Shown here piece by piece: positions 17,660-26,871 of a DNA stretch of 64,000 nucleotides; the stretch's first letter is position 1, and every line of letters begins with the position of its first letter. Made by a program: the position numbers and the translations under genes. Source of the DNA: Rhodospirillales bacterium (GTDB lineage Bacteria > Pseudomonadota > Alphaproteobacteria > Rhodospirillales > Defluviicoccaceae); NCBI GenBank assembly GCA_016712375.1, contig JADJRE010000005.1:62001-126000 (forward strand), read 5' to 3'. The notes under the pieces are model-generated. The model was not told where the DNA came from. It was given only the letters and a program-made list of their open reading frames with translations, and did no database searches.

Positions 17660-18370
17660 TCACCTCAGCGTTCGCTCCAGCGCTGCGACGTGTTCGCGTA
17701 GGGCGTGGGCGGTGGGGGAAGTGAGTTGGCGGCGGGCGAGGACGAGGACCATCAGCAGCGTTGCTCCGATAAAGGCGAGCGGGTGGATGAACCAACCGAA
17801 CGCGGCGAAGGCGAAGTAGTAGGCGCGGACGCCGGAATTCAGTTCGCCCACGGCGTGCGTCAACACTTCTGCCATGCGAACCGCATACGATTCGGCCTCG
17901 GACGGGTCGGTGGGAGCTTCCGGAGCGCTGCCGATCACGGCGCAGAAATAGTTGAACTGCCGCAAGGCCCAGGTGAACTTGAAAAAGGCGTAGATGAAGA
18001 TGCCGATCAGTAGGATCAGCTTCCACTCGAACAGGCGCTGCCCGCCGCCCAAGAGCACCGAGATGTTGGCGATGGCGGCGTAGACGCGGTCGGCGGAGCC
18101 CAGCACGCCGATCAGGCCGGCGAGAACCAGCATCGTGGTCGAGGCGAAGAAGGCGGCGCTGTGGATGGTATGGCCGACCAGCGTCAGATCGACGATGCGG
18201 TTCTCGCGCCGCAATAGCTGGCGCATCCACGCGCGGCGGAGCGACGTCATCTGCGCGTTCAGCGCGTGGGGCTGGCGCAACTGGCCGTCGAACAGCATCT
18301 GGTAGGCAATCCAGACAGCGAAGAAAACCGCAACGGCCACCAGATCCAGCGTGCTGAACTCGCTCGGCAT
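17660..18370 (-). CDS. DUF599 family membrane protein
   Basis: About 236 residues from the ATG at 18370 ('MPSEFSTLDLVAVAVFFAVW'). It has four predicted membrane helices: one near the start, 'SAAFFASTTMLVLAGLIGVL', 'KLILLIGIFIYAFFKFTWAL' and 'LAFIGATLLMVLVLA'. The conserved family features include 'QFNYFCAVIGSAP' and 'VRAYYFAFAAFGWFIHP'. DUF599 proteins are inner-membrane proteins of unknown function. The ORF extends upstream to 18448, but the shorter start sits right before the first helix. It is divergent from the lipoprotein gene at 18471. Confidence 0.8.
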   Translation of the reverse strand: MPSEFSTLDLVAVAVFFAVWIAYQMLFDGQLRQPHALNAQMTSLRRAWMRQLLRRENRIVDLTLVGHTIHSAAFFASTTMLVLAGLIGVLGSADRVYAAIANISVLLGGGQRLFEWKLILLIGIFIYAFFKFTWALRQFNYFCAVIGSAPEAPTDPSEAESYAVRMAEVLTHAVGELNSGVRAYYFAFAAFGWFIHPLAFIGATLLMVLVLARRQLTSPTAHALREHVAALERTLR

Positions 18371-18470
18371 CGTCTTGACCTCGTCTGCTGCGTGCGCTCG
18401 ATACTTGGCGCGGCGCTCTTCCCGGACGATGATCGGCGAACAGGTCACTGCTCACAAGCGTTTGCCCCAG

Positions 18471-19015
18471 ATGACGTCATTCCGTGCCACCATCCTCATC
18501 ACGGCTGCCGCCGCCAGCGTCGCAGGAATCCTGCTGACGGTCGCCGGCTGCGACGATCTTCCGACAACCACGGTGATGCGGCGGATCGAAGATCCGTGGG
18601 CGGTGGCGCAGGGCGCGGGACTGCTGCCGCTGGTTGTTCGCGGCCGCCCCGCCTTCGCGTCAGACGAAGCCGTCGAGGACGCGGTCTTCAGCATGGTGAC
18701 GCAGGCGATGACCTGGGCGGCAACCCCGCCGGTGACACGTGCCGGACCAAGCGACGATGCGGCACCATTGCGCCTCGTCTACGTTTTCAACGGCAGCGGC
18801 GGCGATCCATGCGCCGCCGCCGGGTCGGATGGGGAGAGCCCCTGCCGCGGGGCCGGGTAACTCTGGTCGCGGCGTTGTGCGACGGCGGGCAAATGCTGGC
18901 ACGGGTCGATGGCCGGGTTGGACGCAGCGAGGGTCTCGACGACCGCCGTCTGCGGCGGCTCATCAGCCAGGCGACTCGCGACCTGATGGCGCCGCCGCCA
19001 GCCCCGCGCCCTTGA
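18471..19015 (+). CDS. Putative lipoprotein of unknown function (frameshifted)
   Basis: The ATG at 18471 begins 'MTSFRATILITAAAASVAGI', followed by 'LLTVAGC', a clear lipobox placing the acylated Cys near residue 27. The remainder includes 'MRRIEDPWAVAQGAGLLPLV' and 'AAPLRLVYVFNGSGGDPCAA'. After about 125 residues the frame shifts near 18855 and continues as 'PLPRGRVTLVAALCDGGQML', then 'DDRRLRRLISQATRDLM', to TGA at 19013. The combined product would be about 180 residues, probably periplasmic and membrane-anchored. I do not recognise a family with certainty. Confidence 0.6.
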
Positions 19016-19352
19016 AGCCGCTGCGCGCGCCGGTGTCCGTGATTGTTTTCATCACGATAACAAGAAGTCTCTTTTCGTCCATCGCGGCTTCAGGTAAAGA
19101 TAGTTGTAATCAGTCGTAAGAACGAACCAGGGAGTGACGTCTGCTGTGCCCGTCCATCGGCGGTCTAGGGCGCGAGTCTTCATGCCTTGATGCTTGCCGG
19201 TCACGTGCCGGGAGTATTCGATGGGCTACACGTCCGCTTGGTCTTCTTGCGAACTGCGGCATTGGAAAGGTAGACGTTGTGGCCCGTGCAGGGTTGCCGC
19301 GTCGTTACCTCATAATCGCGAACTGACAACGTAAGCATTCGAGGTCAAGCTT
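19016..19352. other. 337-base intergenic region, nothing recognised
   Basis: Between the lipoprotein and the GntP-type permease. I see no ORF with a ribosome site, no hairpin followed by a T tract and no clear sigma-70 promoter; it presumably holds the permease promoter. Confidence 0.4.
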
Positions 19353-20741
19353 ATGATTGGCGTGATTGGCATCATCATTTCCCTCGCTCTTCTGATGTAC
19401 CTCGCGTACCGAGGGATTAACGTTCTTTTCCTGGCGCCGATCTGCGCGACAGTAGCGGTCCTATTTTCAGGTCTCGACTCACCTGTTCTTGGCACCTACA
19501 CGCAGGTGTTCATGGTCGAACTTGGCAAGTACTTAGCCAAATTCTTTCCCCTGTTCATGCTGGGCGCTATCTTTGGAAAACTGATGGATGATTCAGGCTC
19601 GGCGACAGTGATCGCCGAGTGGATCGCCAAGAAGGTCGGCGCGGAGCGGGCTCTGCTGGCGATCGTTCTGGCCTGCGGCCTGCTCACCTACGGTGGCGTC
19701 TCGCTGTTTGTCGTCGCCTTCGCCGTTTATCCAATCGGCGCGGCGCTGCTGCGCACGTCGGATACGCCAAAACGGCTGCTGCCTGGCGCCATCGCGCTGG
19801 GATCGTTCACCTTCACGATGACCGCGCTGCCGTATACGCCATCCATACAGAACGCCATCCCGTCGCCGTTCTTCGGCACCAACACCGGCGCTGCCCCTGG
19901 CCTCGGCATCATCGGCGGCCTCCTGATGTTTGCGATCGGCATGCTCTGGCTGACGCGCCGCGCGCACATGGCGCAGTCCAAGGGCGAAGGATATGGTATC
20001 CACGATGAGCCGCCGGCGACCGCCGCCACGGCGGAACGCCGACCCTCCTTCGCCATCGCGCTGGCGCCGATCATCGTCGTTATCCTGCTTAATTTCGTGT
20101 TCACGAACTACCTGTTGCCAGCAATGGACACGTCTTTCCTTGCGCAGCCGAGGTATGGCGCCACCAAGCTGTCGGCGGTGCTCGGCATCTGGTCGATCAT
20201 CATCGCGCTGATCGCCGCCTGCCTCACCTGCGTGGCGCTGAACTGGACGCGCTACGCCAACCTTACCGACACCATCAACAAGGGCACCTTCGGCTCGATG
20301 CTGCCAATCTTCAACACCGCCTCGGAGGTGGGCTACGGTTCGGTGGTTGCCTCGCTGCCCGCGTTCGCTCTGGTCCGCGACGCTATGACCGCAGTGACCA
20401 CCAACCCGGTGTGGGCGACGTTCGTCGCCGTCAACGTCCTTGCCGGCATAACCGGCTCCGCGTCCGGCGGCATGTCGATCGCGCTTACCGCCGTCGGTGA
20501 CCAGTTGCTGCAGGAAGCGCGGGCCGACGGCATCAGTGCCCAGATCCTCCACCGGGTCGCGGCAATGTCGTCGGGCGGCTTCGATTCGTTGCCGCACAAC
20601 GGCGCGGTGATCACGTTGCTCGCCATCTGCGGTCTGACGCACAAGCAAAGCTACGTTGACATCTTCGTCTGCAGCGTCCTCGGGCCATTATTGGCGACAG
20701 TGGCGGTCATCCTGCTCAATCAGGCGGTCGGAACCTTTTGA
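19353..20741 (+). CDS. GntP family permease
   Basis: A 462-residue inner-membrane transporter with about 12 hydrophobic segments. It begins 'MIGVIGIIISLALLMYLAYR' and carries the GntP/ion-transporter features 'YLAKFFPLFMLGAIFGKLM', 'LTYGGVSLFVVAFAVYPIG' and 'VLAGITGSASGGMSIAL'. Family members import gluconate or other small organic acids (hydroxybutyrate and citrate-like substrates are known in relatives) with protons or sodium. The specificity is not decidable here. A UspA-type gene starts 28 bases after the stop and is probably co-transcribed. Confidence 0.88.
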   Translation: MIGVIGIIISLALLMYLAYRGINVLFLAPICATVAVLFSGLDSPVLGTYTQVFMVELGKYLAKFFPLFMLGAIFGKLMDDSGSATVIAEWIAKKVGAERALLAIVLACGLLTYGGVSLFVVAFAVYPIGAALLRTSDTPKRLLPGAIALGSFTFTMTALPYTPSIQNAIPSPFFGTNTGAAPGLGIIGGLLMFAIGMLWLTRRAHMAQSKGEGYGIHDEPPATAATAERRPSFAIALAPIIVVILLNFVFTNYLLPAMDTSFLAQPRYGATKLSAVLGIWSIIIALIAACLTCVALNWTRYANLTDTINKGTFGSMLPIFNTASEVGYGSVVASLPAFALVRDAMTAVTTNPVWATFVAVNVLAGITGSASGGMSIALTAVGDQLLQEARADGISAQILHRVAAMSSGGFDSLPHNGAVITLLAICGLTHKQSYVDIFVCSVLGPLLATVAVILLNQAVGTF

Positions 20742-20769
20742 GTCAAACGGGCCAAAGCGGAGACGTACG

Positions 20770-21279
20770 ATGCCGGCAGCCCCCTACCAGCACGTCATGG
20801 TCGCTCTCGACGAATCCGAGGAGTGGCACGCGGTCGTCGATCGGGCGAGCGATCTCGCCCGACGATTCGGCGCCCGGCTCACCTTGCTGCATGTCGTCGA
20901 CCAGCGAGCGCTTGCCGGTGGGGGCGAGGCGGACGTGCCATTGTTCGGAATGGACGAAGGGCGAAGCAATCGGGCGGCGGCGCCCTCGACCAGCGATCCC
21001 GCGCCGGTGCCGTTTTCGCTCGATGACAGGTTGATGGCTCAGGCGCAGCGGTTCCTCGCGGCCGTTGCCGGGCATGTGCCCGACGTTCCCACCGAGGGGG
21101 TTGTCGTTGCCTCCAGTACGATCGCGCATGCGATCGCCGAGAGCGCCCGCCGGCGTGGCGTCGATCTGCTGGTGTGCGGAGCTCATCGCGGGCACTGGTT
21201 CGGGGCACTGGTGGGCTCGCCGGTAGGCCGGGTGGTGCGCGAGATGCCGTGCGACCTGCTGCTGGTGCGGTTGCCGTGA
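20770..21279 (+). CDS. Single-domain universal stress protein (UspA family)
   Basis: 169 residues from the ATG at 20770. The UspA fold is clear: 'YQHVMVALDESEEWHAVVDR', 'LTLLHVVDQRAL', 'IAESARRRGVDLLVCGAHRG' and 'GSPVGRVVREMPCDLLLVRL'. The final GxxxxS-V/T-type loop ('GALVGSPVGRVV') suggests ATP binding. A low-complexity insert rich in Ala/Pro/Ser lies around residues 65-85. It follows the GntP permease closely; Usp genes are often coupled with transporters. Confidence 0.88.
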   Translation: MPAAPYQHVMVALDESEEWHAVVDRASDLARRFGARLTLLHVVDQRALAGGGEADVPLFGMDEGRSNRAAAPSTSDPAPVPFSLDDRLMAQAQRFLAAVAGHVPDVPTEGVVVASSTIAHAIAESARRRGVDLLVCGAHRGHWFGALVGSPVGRVVREMPCDLLLVRLP

Positions 21280-21323
21280 AACGAACTGGCAGAGGCGCTG
21301 CCTGTCGGAGAGGAGCGCGAAAC

Positions 21324-22118
21324 ATGCGGGCTCTTTTGTTGGTGCTGGCTACATTGCTGGTGGCGCCGGCGGCACACGCTGCCGAGATGCGGCTGGTGGC
21401 AGCGGAACTGCCGCCGTTCACTTACCATGTACCACCGCCGACCGTTTCCGAGATCGGCGAGCCGCGGGGACTTGTCTACGAGCTTGTGCGCGAGATGGCG
21501 CGGCGCATCGGCCACTCCGGCACGATCGACTTCATGGGTTGGACGCGGGCGCAGGAACTGGCGCTGATCGAGCCGAACATCGGCATCCTGGCCCTTACCC
21601 GCTCGCCGGAGCGCGAACCGTTTTACAACTGGATGGTCAACATCGTTACTGACGACCTGGTCCTCGTTGGTGGCGCAGGTGTCGACGTTGCTTCGGTCGA
21701 GACGGTAAAGGACCGTCCGACCGGTGTGCTCCGCACCAGTGGTGCCGAGGCACTGTTGCGAGAGCTGAAGTTCACTCGCATCGAGCCGGCGAGCGAGGAG
21801 TGGGTGAACGCGATGAAGCTGCGCGACCGACGCATCGACGCCTGGTTGGCGCCGCGGCTGATGGTTCTGTTCGGATGGCGGGAGATCGGTGGTGACGCCG
21901 CGACCCTTAACATCGGCCGCATCGTCCGCCCTTCGCCAATCTATTTTGCCGCATCGCGCGACGTTTCGCAGGCAGACGCCGAGCGCTGGCGCGAAGCTTT
22001 TGCGCAAGTCAGGGCCGACGGCACCTACGATCGCATCCTCACCACCTACCGGCGGCTGAAGGTGGAACCCATCCCGGAAGGAAAGCGCCGCTTCGAACGT
22101 ATCGAGTGGGGATATTGA
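21324..22118 (+). CDS. Periplasmic solute-binding protein (amino-acid ABC family type)
   Basis: 264 residues from the ATG at 21324, behind GGAGAGGAGCG. A Sec signal peptide ('MRALLLVLATLLVAPAAHA') is followed by 'AEMRLVAAELPPFTYHVP' and 'GLVYELVREMARRIG', the start of an SBP_bac_3 fold. 'ILALTRSPEREPFYNWMVNI' and 'WREAFAQVRADGTYDRIL' are also typical. No ABC permease or ATPase is adjacent, so it may be an orphan sensor or binding protein rather than part of a transporter. The longer ORF start at 21174 is inside the Usp gene. Confidence 0.85.
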   Translation: MRALLLVLATLLVAPAAHAAEMRLVAAELPPFTYHVPPPTVSEIGEPRGLVYELVREMARRIGHSGTIDFMGWTRAQELALIEPNIGILALTRSPEREPFYNWMVNIVTDDLVLVGGAGVDVASVETVKDRPTGVLRTSGAEALLRELKFTRIEPASEEWVNAMKLRDRRIDAWLAPRLMVLFGWREIGGDAATLNIGRIVRPSPIYFAASRDVSQADAERWREAFAQVRADGTYDRILTTYRRLKVEPIPEGKRRFERIEWGY

Positions 22119-22179
22119 GCGAAGGAGTGAGATCGACGGCAGTGCCGCAAATGCGAATGTAGGCAGAACCCAGCCGGCC

Positions 22180-22560
22180 TCAATCATCCGCGCGGAACGC
22201 CGCCGGCAGGTGGCGGGGTGGGCGGGCCCGGCCGACCAGCATGAGGTCAAAGCGGATGTCGAGCCTGGCCAGATCGGGTCGGGCGGCCAGGAAGGCCTCG
22301 GCGGCGCGCACGATGCGCCGACGCTGCCGCGGCTGAAGCGGCTCCGTCGCGGCGGTGTTGGTGCGTGCCTTGACCTCGATGAACGCCAGTGTCCGGCCGC
22401 GTACGGCCACCATGTCGATTTCACCGGCTACGGTGCGGACGTCGCGGGCGATGATGCGCCAACCCAGCAGGCGCAGTCGCCACGCGCACAGGGACTCGCC
22501 GAGCCGGCCGAAACGCCACGCCAGCTTGCGCCGCTGCCGTTCGGCACCGGCGCCTCTCAA
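22180..22560 (-). CDS. yraN: YraN / UPF0102 family endonuclease-like protein
   Basis: A 126-residue protein with the PD-(D/E)xK nuclease core of the UPF0102 family: 'GEIDMVAVRGRTLAFIEVKA' contains the acidic pair and ExK. The N-terminal 'RFGRLGESLCAWRLRLLGWR' is also as in the family. The function is unproven; it may be a Holliday-junction-resolvase-related nuclease. It starts at TTG 22560, overlapping the corrected rsmI stop (22557-22559). The rsmI-yraN order is conserved widely in proteobacteria, supporting both calls. Confidence 0.88.
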   Translation of the reverse strand: MRGAGAERQRRKLAWRFGRLGESLCAWRLRLLGWRIIARDVRTVAGEIDMVAVRGRTLAFIEVKARTNTAATEPLQPRQRRRIVRAAEAFLAARPDLARLDIRFDLMLVGRARPPRHLPAAFRADD

Positions 22561-23534
22561 CCCTGCTTGTCCTTGAACGCGATTGCCCGGGCGTAGAGCG
22601 GTCGACGGGCAGTCCGGTAGCCTTCGCCACGCTTGCCGCCGCGTCGCGTGGCGACATCTCGAGAAGCGCGGCGTCGAGCAGCCGGTCGGCCTCGTCCTCG
22701 GCGACCGGCCGCTTTTCCGGCGGCGGGGCGACGACGATCGTCACCTCCCCTTTCGGGGGACCGGCGGCGCGGTAGTGCGCGGCGAGTTCGGGTAACGGGC
22801 CGCGGCGCACCTCCTCGAACAACTTGGTCAGCTCGCGGGCCACTGCTGCTTCCCGCGGACCTAGAACTTCCGTCATGTCGGCCAGCGAGGCGGCGAGCCT
22901 TCGCGAGGATTCCAGCAGCACGAGGGTGGCGGGGACTCCCGCCAACTCTGTCAGGTCGCGCCGCCGCGCCGCGCTGCGCTCGGCGAGGAAGCCTGCAAAC
23001 AGAAAGCGTCCGGTGGGCAATCCCGACAGAGTGATGGCGGTCGTCACTGCCGAGGCGCCGGGAATAGCCGTCACCGGGAGGCCTGCGTCGATGCAGGCCC
23101 GTACCAGCCGGTCGCCAGGCTCGGAGACAAGCGGTGTGCCGGCGTCGCTGACGAGTGCGATACGCTCGCCGGAAGCAACCCTCTGTAGCAGCGCAGGCCC
23201 GGCAGTGCGCGCGGTGTGTTCGTCGTAGCGCAGCAGCGGCCGCGAGATGCCATGAATGGCCAGCAGCTTGGCGGTGACCCGCGTATCCTCGCAGGCGATG
23301 GCGTCAACCTCATTCAGAACGCGCAGCGCGGAGCGAGAGATCGGCGGCATTGCCGATGGGTGTCGCGACCAGATAGAGTCCGGCTGACGGCGCGAAAAGC
23401 TTCTTCGGTGGTTTACTTGCCCGTTCAGGTTGTCTAGTTTCGCGGCATTTGCCGTCTTGATCCGCAGCAGGCTGGGACTCACGCCATGGGGCTTCGGCCC
23501 GCCCGTCGTTGCTTCGCCTTCGTGACGTCGTCAC
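22557..23534 (-). CDS. rsmI: 16S rRNA (cytidine1402-2'-O)-methyltransferase (frameshifted at both ends)
   Basis: RsmI methylates C1402 of 16S rRNA with SAM. The N-terminus 'GLYLVATPIGNAADLSLRA' is in one frame; at about 23325 the frame changes and continues 'LNEVDAIACEDTRVTAKLL', 'ALVSDAGTPLVSEPGDRLV', 'VTAIPGASAVTTAITLSGLP' and 'GRFLFAGFLAERSAARR'. At about 22605 it changes again, and the family C-terminus 'LYARAIAFKDKQG' is recovered to TGA 22559-22557. The ATG at 23534 overlaps the divergent lipoprotein start at 23486, so the true start is probably further in. The shifts look like sequence errors in a conserved single-copy gene. Confidence 0.88.
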
Positions 23535-24925
23535 TGGTGGTGGCCTCGCTCGCTCTCTCCGCCTGCGACTCTCTCAGAAGTCTGACCGGCTTGCCAGGTG
23601 AAGCCGAACGCCAGCAGACGACGCCAGGAAAGCAGCCGCCTGTTCAGCGTCGCTCGACGCACCCCGGCGTGACGGTCATTCCGCCTGAGGATGGCAAGCC
23701 GGAGATTTTACAGAACGTTTCGCCCGCCGAGGAACAGCCGGTCAAGGTGGCGCTGCTTCTGCCGCTTTCAGGGCGTCTCGCCACTCTCGGGAAGGCGATG
23801 TCGGATGCGGCCCAGATGGCGATGTTCGATCTTGCCGACCCCCGCTTGCAGTTATTGCCGATCGACGACAAGGGGACAGCCAGCGGCTCTGCTGACGCGG
23901 CGCGCCAGGCCATCGCCGAAGGGGCGAAACTGATCATCGGCCCGCTGCTAGCCGCTTCCGTTAATTCCGTTGCACCGGTGGCCTCGGCGGCCGGAGTTCC
24001 AGTGATCGCCTTTTCCAGCGATCGCAAGGTTGCGGCACCCGGAGTTTACATTATCGGCTTCACCCCAGATGCCGAGGTCGAGCGGGTGGTGAGCTTCGCT
24101 GCGCAAAGTGGCCTTTCGCGCTTCGCTGTTGTGGCACCGGACAATGCCTATGGTCTGGTCGTTGCTGCCGCGATGCGCAGGGCGGTCGCGCAGACCCAGG
24201 GAACGCTCGCCCGGGTCCAGCTGTACGAGCCCAATACCCAGGACTTCGCCGCCGTGGTGCGGAAACTGCTCGGCCTCCCCGATCCGCCTGCCGCCACTGG
24301 CGCCACGTCAGCTCCAGGAACGCCCGCTGGCCCGTCGTCGACCGGATTGCCGGACACAGCGGGCTCCGGTTCGCCGCCACCGATCAGTTTGCCACGAAGC
24401 GACCTCGGCGGAACATCGTCCTTGCCGCCGCTATTGGCCCCACCGCGGACGTTCGACGCGCTGCTGCTGGCTGAAGGAGGAGCGCAGTTGCGTGGATTAG
24501 CAGCGGCGCTGTCCGCGATGGGTGTCAGATCACCGTCGGTGCAGTTGCTCGGTACCGGGAAATGGGACGAGCCCGGAACCGTTGATGAGCCGGCGCTGAT
24601 AGGGGCTTGGTTTGCCGCTCCTTCGCCCGTCAACCGGGACGAGTTCGACATTCGTTACCGCCGCACCTTTGGTCAGACACCGCCTCGGCTGGCAACGCTC
24701 GCTTATGATGCCACGGCGCTGGCGGCGATCCTGGCCCGAGGGCCCGAACAGGAACCCTTCAGCCGGACGGCGCTGACCGATCCAAACGGGTTTTTCGGCC
24801 GCGACGGCCTGTTTCGGTTGAGCCCCGACGGCGTTGCCGACCGCAGGCTTGCCATCCTGAGCATCGACCGGAATGGCGTCACTGTCATCGACGAGCCGAT
24901 CCCTAGCTTTGCAGCAGGCAGCTGA
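23486..24925 (+). CDS. Penicillin-binding-protein activator (LpoA/LppC-type lipoprotein)
   Basis: A 479-residue protein with a lipoprotein signal ('VVASLALSAC', Cys ~27). A periplasmic-binding-like fold of Leu/Ile/Val-BP type follows: 'PVKVALLLPLSGRLATLGKA', 'LIIGPLLAASVNSVAPVASA', 'GVPVIAFSSDRKVAAPGVYI' and 'FFGRDGLFRLSPDGVADRRL'. This is the LppC family, whose E. coli member LpoA activates PBP1a from the outer membrane. A Pro/Ser/Gly-rich insert spans residues ~265-315. It is divergent from rsmI, the usual lpoA-rsmI arrangement. Confidence 0.88.
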   Translation: MGLRPARRCFAFVTSSLVVASLALSACDSLRSLTGLPGEAERQQTTPGKQPPVQRRSTHPGVTVIPPEDGKPEILQNVSPAEEQPVKVALLLPLSGRLATLGKAMSDAAQMAMFDLADPRLQLLPIDDKGTASGSADAARQAIAEGAKLIIGPLLAASVNSVAPVASAAGVPVIAFSSDRKVAAPGVYIIGFTPDAEVERVVSFAAQSGLSRFAVVAPDNAYGLVVAAAMRRAVAQTQGTLARVQLYEPNTQDFAAVVRKLLGLPDPPAATGATSAPGTPAGPSSTGLPDTAGSGSPPPISLPRSDLGGTSSLPPLLAPPRTFDALLLAEGGAQLRGLAAALSAMGVRSPSVQLLGTGKWDEPGTVDEPALIGAWFAAPSPVNRDEFDIRYRRTFGQTPPRLATLAYDATALAAILARGPEQEPFSRTALTDPNGFFGRDGLFRLSPDGVADRRLAILSIDRNGVTVIDEPIPSFAAGS

Positions 24926-24984
24926 CATGCACCCTCTTGCGCCTGGCCCCATGCGCCGTCCGGGCCCATTGCGGCCCGGCTGGC

Positions 24985-25440
24985 TCAGGCTACGGCCGCG
25001 TCGTCGGTCGCTGCCGCGAGCGATTGTGCGCGGCGTTGGAAGGCTGAAACCATCGACGAAGCCGTGGGGATCATCAGCATGTCAAAGGCGGGCGCCAGCA
25101 GCCAAGAGTCGACGGTAAAGTCGAGGGTGAAGTCGATGCGGCAGCCGCCCGCTTCCACTGGCTGAAACTCCCAGATGATGTCGAAATGACGAAACACGTC
25201 GTCATGTGACGTCACGGTGATCCGATGCGGCCGATCCAGTGATGTGTGGGTGTGGAAATGACGCGCCAGGAGGCCCACACCCACCGTCTGTTCCGTATCG
25301 TATCCATCGACCGCGTAACCGATGACGTGAGCTTCCTGCCAGGAGGGGAGGAACTCCGGATAGCTTTCGACGTCGGCGACCAGCTCAAACACCCGCTCCG
25401 GGGAAAGCGCCACTTCGCGGGTTTCTCGATGCGTCGTCAT
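24985..25440 (-). CDS. ratA: RatA/COQ10-type START-domain protein
   Basis: 151 residues from the ATG at 25440. The START-like fold of the COQ10/RatA family is evident: 'SPERVFELVADVESYPEFLP', 'LLARHFHTHTSLDRPHRI' and 'WEFQPVEAGGCRIDFTLDF'. Family members bind ubiquinone or affect ribosome association; in alphaproteobacteria they are usually annotated as coenzyme Q-binding or RatA proteins. In the sequence as given, the upstream tail-fibre-like ORF runs straight into it, so the raw ORF (to 26595) is an artificial fusion. I separate them because the RatA N-terminus is complete and normal length. Confidence 0.85.
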   Translation of the reverse strand: MTTHRETREVALSPERVFELVADVESYPEFLPSWQEAHVIGYAVDGYDTEQTVGVGLLARHFHTHTSLDRPHRITVTSHDDVFRHFDIIWEFQPVEAGGCRIDFTLDFTVDSWLLAPAFDMLMIPTASSMVSAFQRRAQSLAAATDDAAVA

Positions 25441-25450
25441 GACCGTTCCC

Positions 25451-26577
25451 TCATCCGTCGATAAGGTCGTGTGCCAGGACGAGCAGGTTATTCTCTTTGT
25501 TGCACTGCGAAAAGCGCTTTTATGGTTTGCGCTGAGCCGCGGCGGATTGACTTGCGCCCCAGCCTGAATGCCAGCCAACTTAGAGCGCTCGGCGGTCGTC
25601 ATTACCACGCGCTCGCCTGTCTCGGCGATCTGCTCGGCGCTATAATCGCCCGCCTGCGCCACCACCGCGCCGCACCGGCCATGCACCGAGTCGACCGAAT
25701 TCGCCTGCGCGCCGGCCTGAATGCCAGCCAACTTCCCGCGCTCGGCGGTCGTCATTACCACGCGCTCGCCTGTCTCGGCGATCTGCTCGGCGGTGTAATC
25801 GCCCGCCTGCGCCACCACCGCGCCGATCCGGCCATGCACCGATTCGACCGCATGGTCATTGACCGGGGCATGAATTGCCACCATGTCGGCCACGTCCTTC
25901 GGAGAGAAAGACCTTAGAGTAGGCTCGTTTGCCAGCGCCTTCTCCTGTGGCGATACAGAAGGCGCGTTGACCTGCGCTCCAGGTTCGATGCCAGCCAACT
26001 TCAGCTTTTCCGCGCTGGTGAATTGCTTCACGGCCGTCCCTTCTGGAACGTCGTCAAGACTGCGCCACCCCCCCATTCCCTGCCCATTCATCAGTTCGCT
26101 CGGCAGCAGGGCCGTCAAGTTACCGTTGCTGTCGAACGCCATCGCCCGTCCAGCCCGCCGTGCCGCCTCGGGAAGGGTTGTCTCGGCATCCGCATCCGCT
26201 GGAGCGAGCCTTACCGACCGCTCGAGCTCCGTCTCCAGCTGCTGGATGGAGGCGGTGAGATAGTCGAGTTCGTCGTTGAGAACGCGAGCACGAAACGGTC
26301 CCGACTCCTGGAAATCGGTCGTCCGCTGAATAATCATTCGTCGGCGCAGGGTCACCGTCGCGCCGGATGGCGGGGGCACCGCGAAGGTAATGCCGCCGCC
26401 CTCACTGTCGCCAATGCCGCGGACCGTGAAGCCGGTCATTACTTGCTCACTGTCCACATACACTTCTAGGTTGGCATCCGCGAAAATCGCGAACGGGAAC
26501 AGGAACTCGCATCGAACGCCGTCCGCTTGATACTGGACGCGCGGCTTGATGGCACTGACCTGCAGATGACGAGTCAT
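25451..26577 (-). CDS. Phage-tail-fibre-like repeat protein
   Basis: From the ATG at 26577 (GAAGG site upstream) the first ~150 residues resemble the N-terminal domain of T7-type tail fibres: 'CEFLFPFAIFADANLEVYVD', 'TLRRRMIIQRTTDFQESGPF' and 'LNDELDYLTASIQQLETELE'. A linker is followed by two near-identical 51-residue units (xVHGRxGAVVAQAGDYxAEQ..., ending ERxKLAGIQAGAQ). A frame shift near 25500 would give a C-terminus ending in 'NNLLVLAHDLIDG' and TGA at 25453-25451; without it the ORF reads into ratA. There are no other phage structural genes nearby. It may be a domesticated or orphan receptor-binding fragment. A related locus lies at 52.2-53.4 kb. Confidence 0.65.
25563..25868 (-). repeat. 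Two tandem copies of a 153-bp (51-codon) coding repeat
   Basis: Copies begin at about 25563 and 25716 on the plus strand, exactly 153 bases apart, and are nearly identical at the DNA level, suggesting recent duplication or gene conversion. They encode the tail-fibre-type repeat unit. Confidence 0.8.
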
Positions 26578-26702
26578 GATCGACCTTCGCTTCAAAGGGG
26601 ACGACTAGGACGGTGCGGGGCTTTTCAGCCTGGACGACGCGGCGAAAGGCTTTTGCTACCGCTACGGATCGGCAGAACGAGCCTCTTTGTCTAGGTTTAT
26701 AG

Positions 26703-26720
26703 GCCTAGATTAGGCTTTTT
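26703..26720 (+). terminator. Short hairpin with T run in the tail-fibre/adhesin intergenic region
   Basis: GCCTA-GAT-TAGGC followed by TTTTT. The stem is only 5 bp, so termination would be weak. It lies between divergent genes and could equally be an operator-like palindrome. Confidence 0.3.
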
Positions 26721-26871
26721 GTCAAGAACCTTCTAGCCGGACCGTAGCCCGAATGAGCAGACTCGGGAGGCTCTTTAGTGAGCGTTTACCCGTTTGTAGA
26801 ATGATTTACCGGATGATATCCTGCGAGAAGCTGAAAAGGCCCATCACGTTCCGACACGAGGAGCGCCCCGA

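Noticed and set aside
24985..26595. A genuine fusion of a tail-fibre protein with RatA
   Set aside because: RatA has a complete N-terminus at its own ATG, and an alternative frame offers a stop for the fibre gene just before it; the fusion is best explained by a frameshift.
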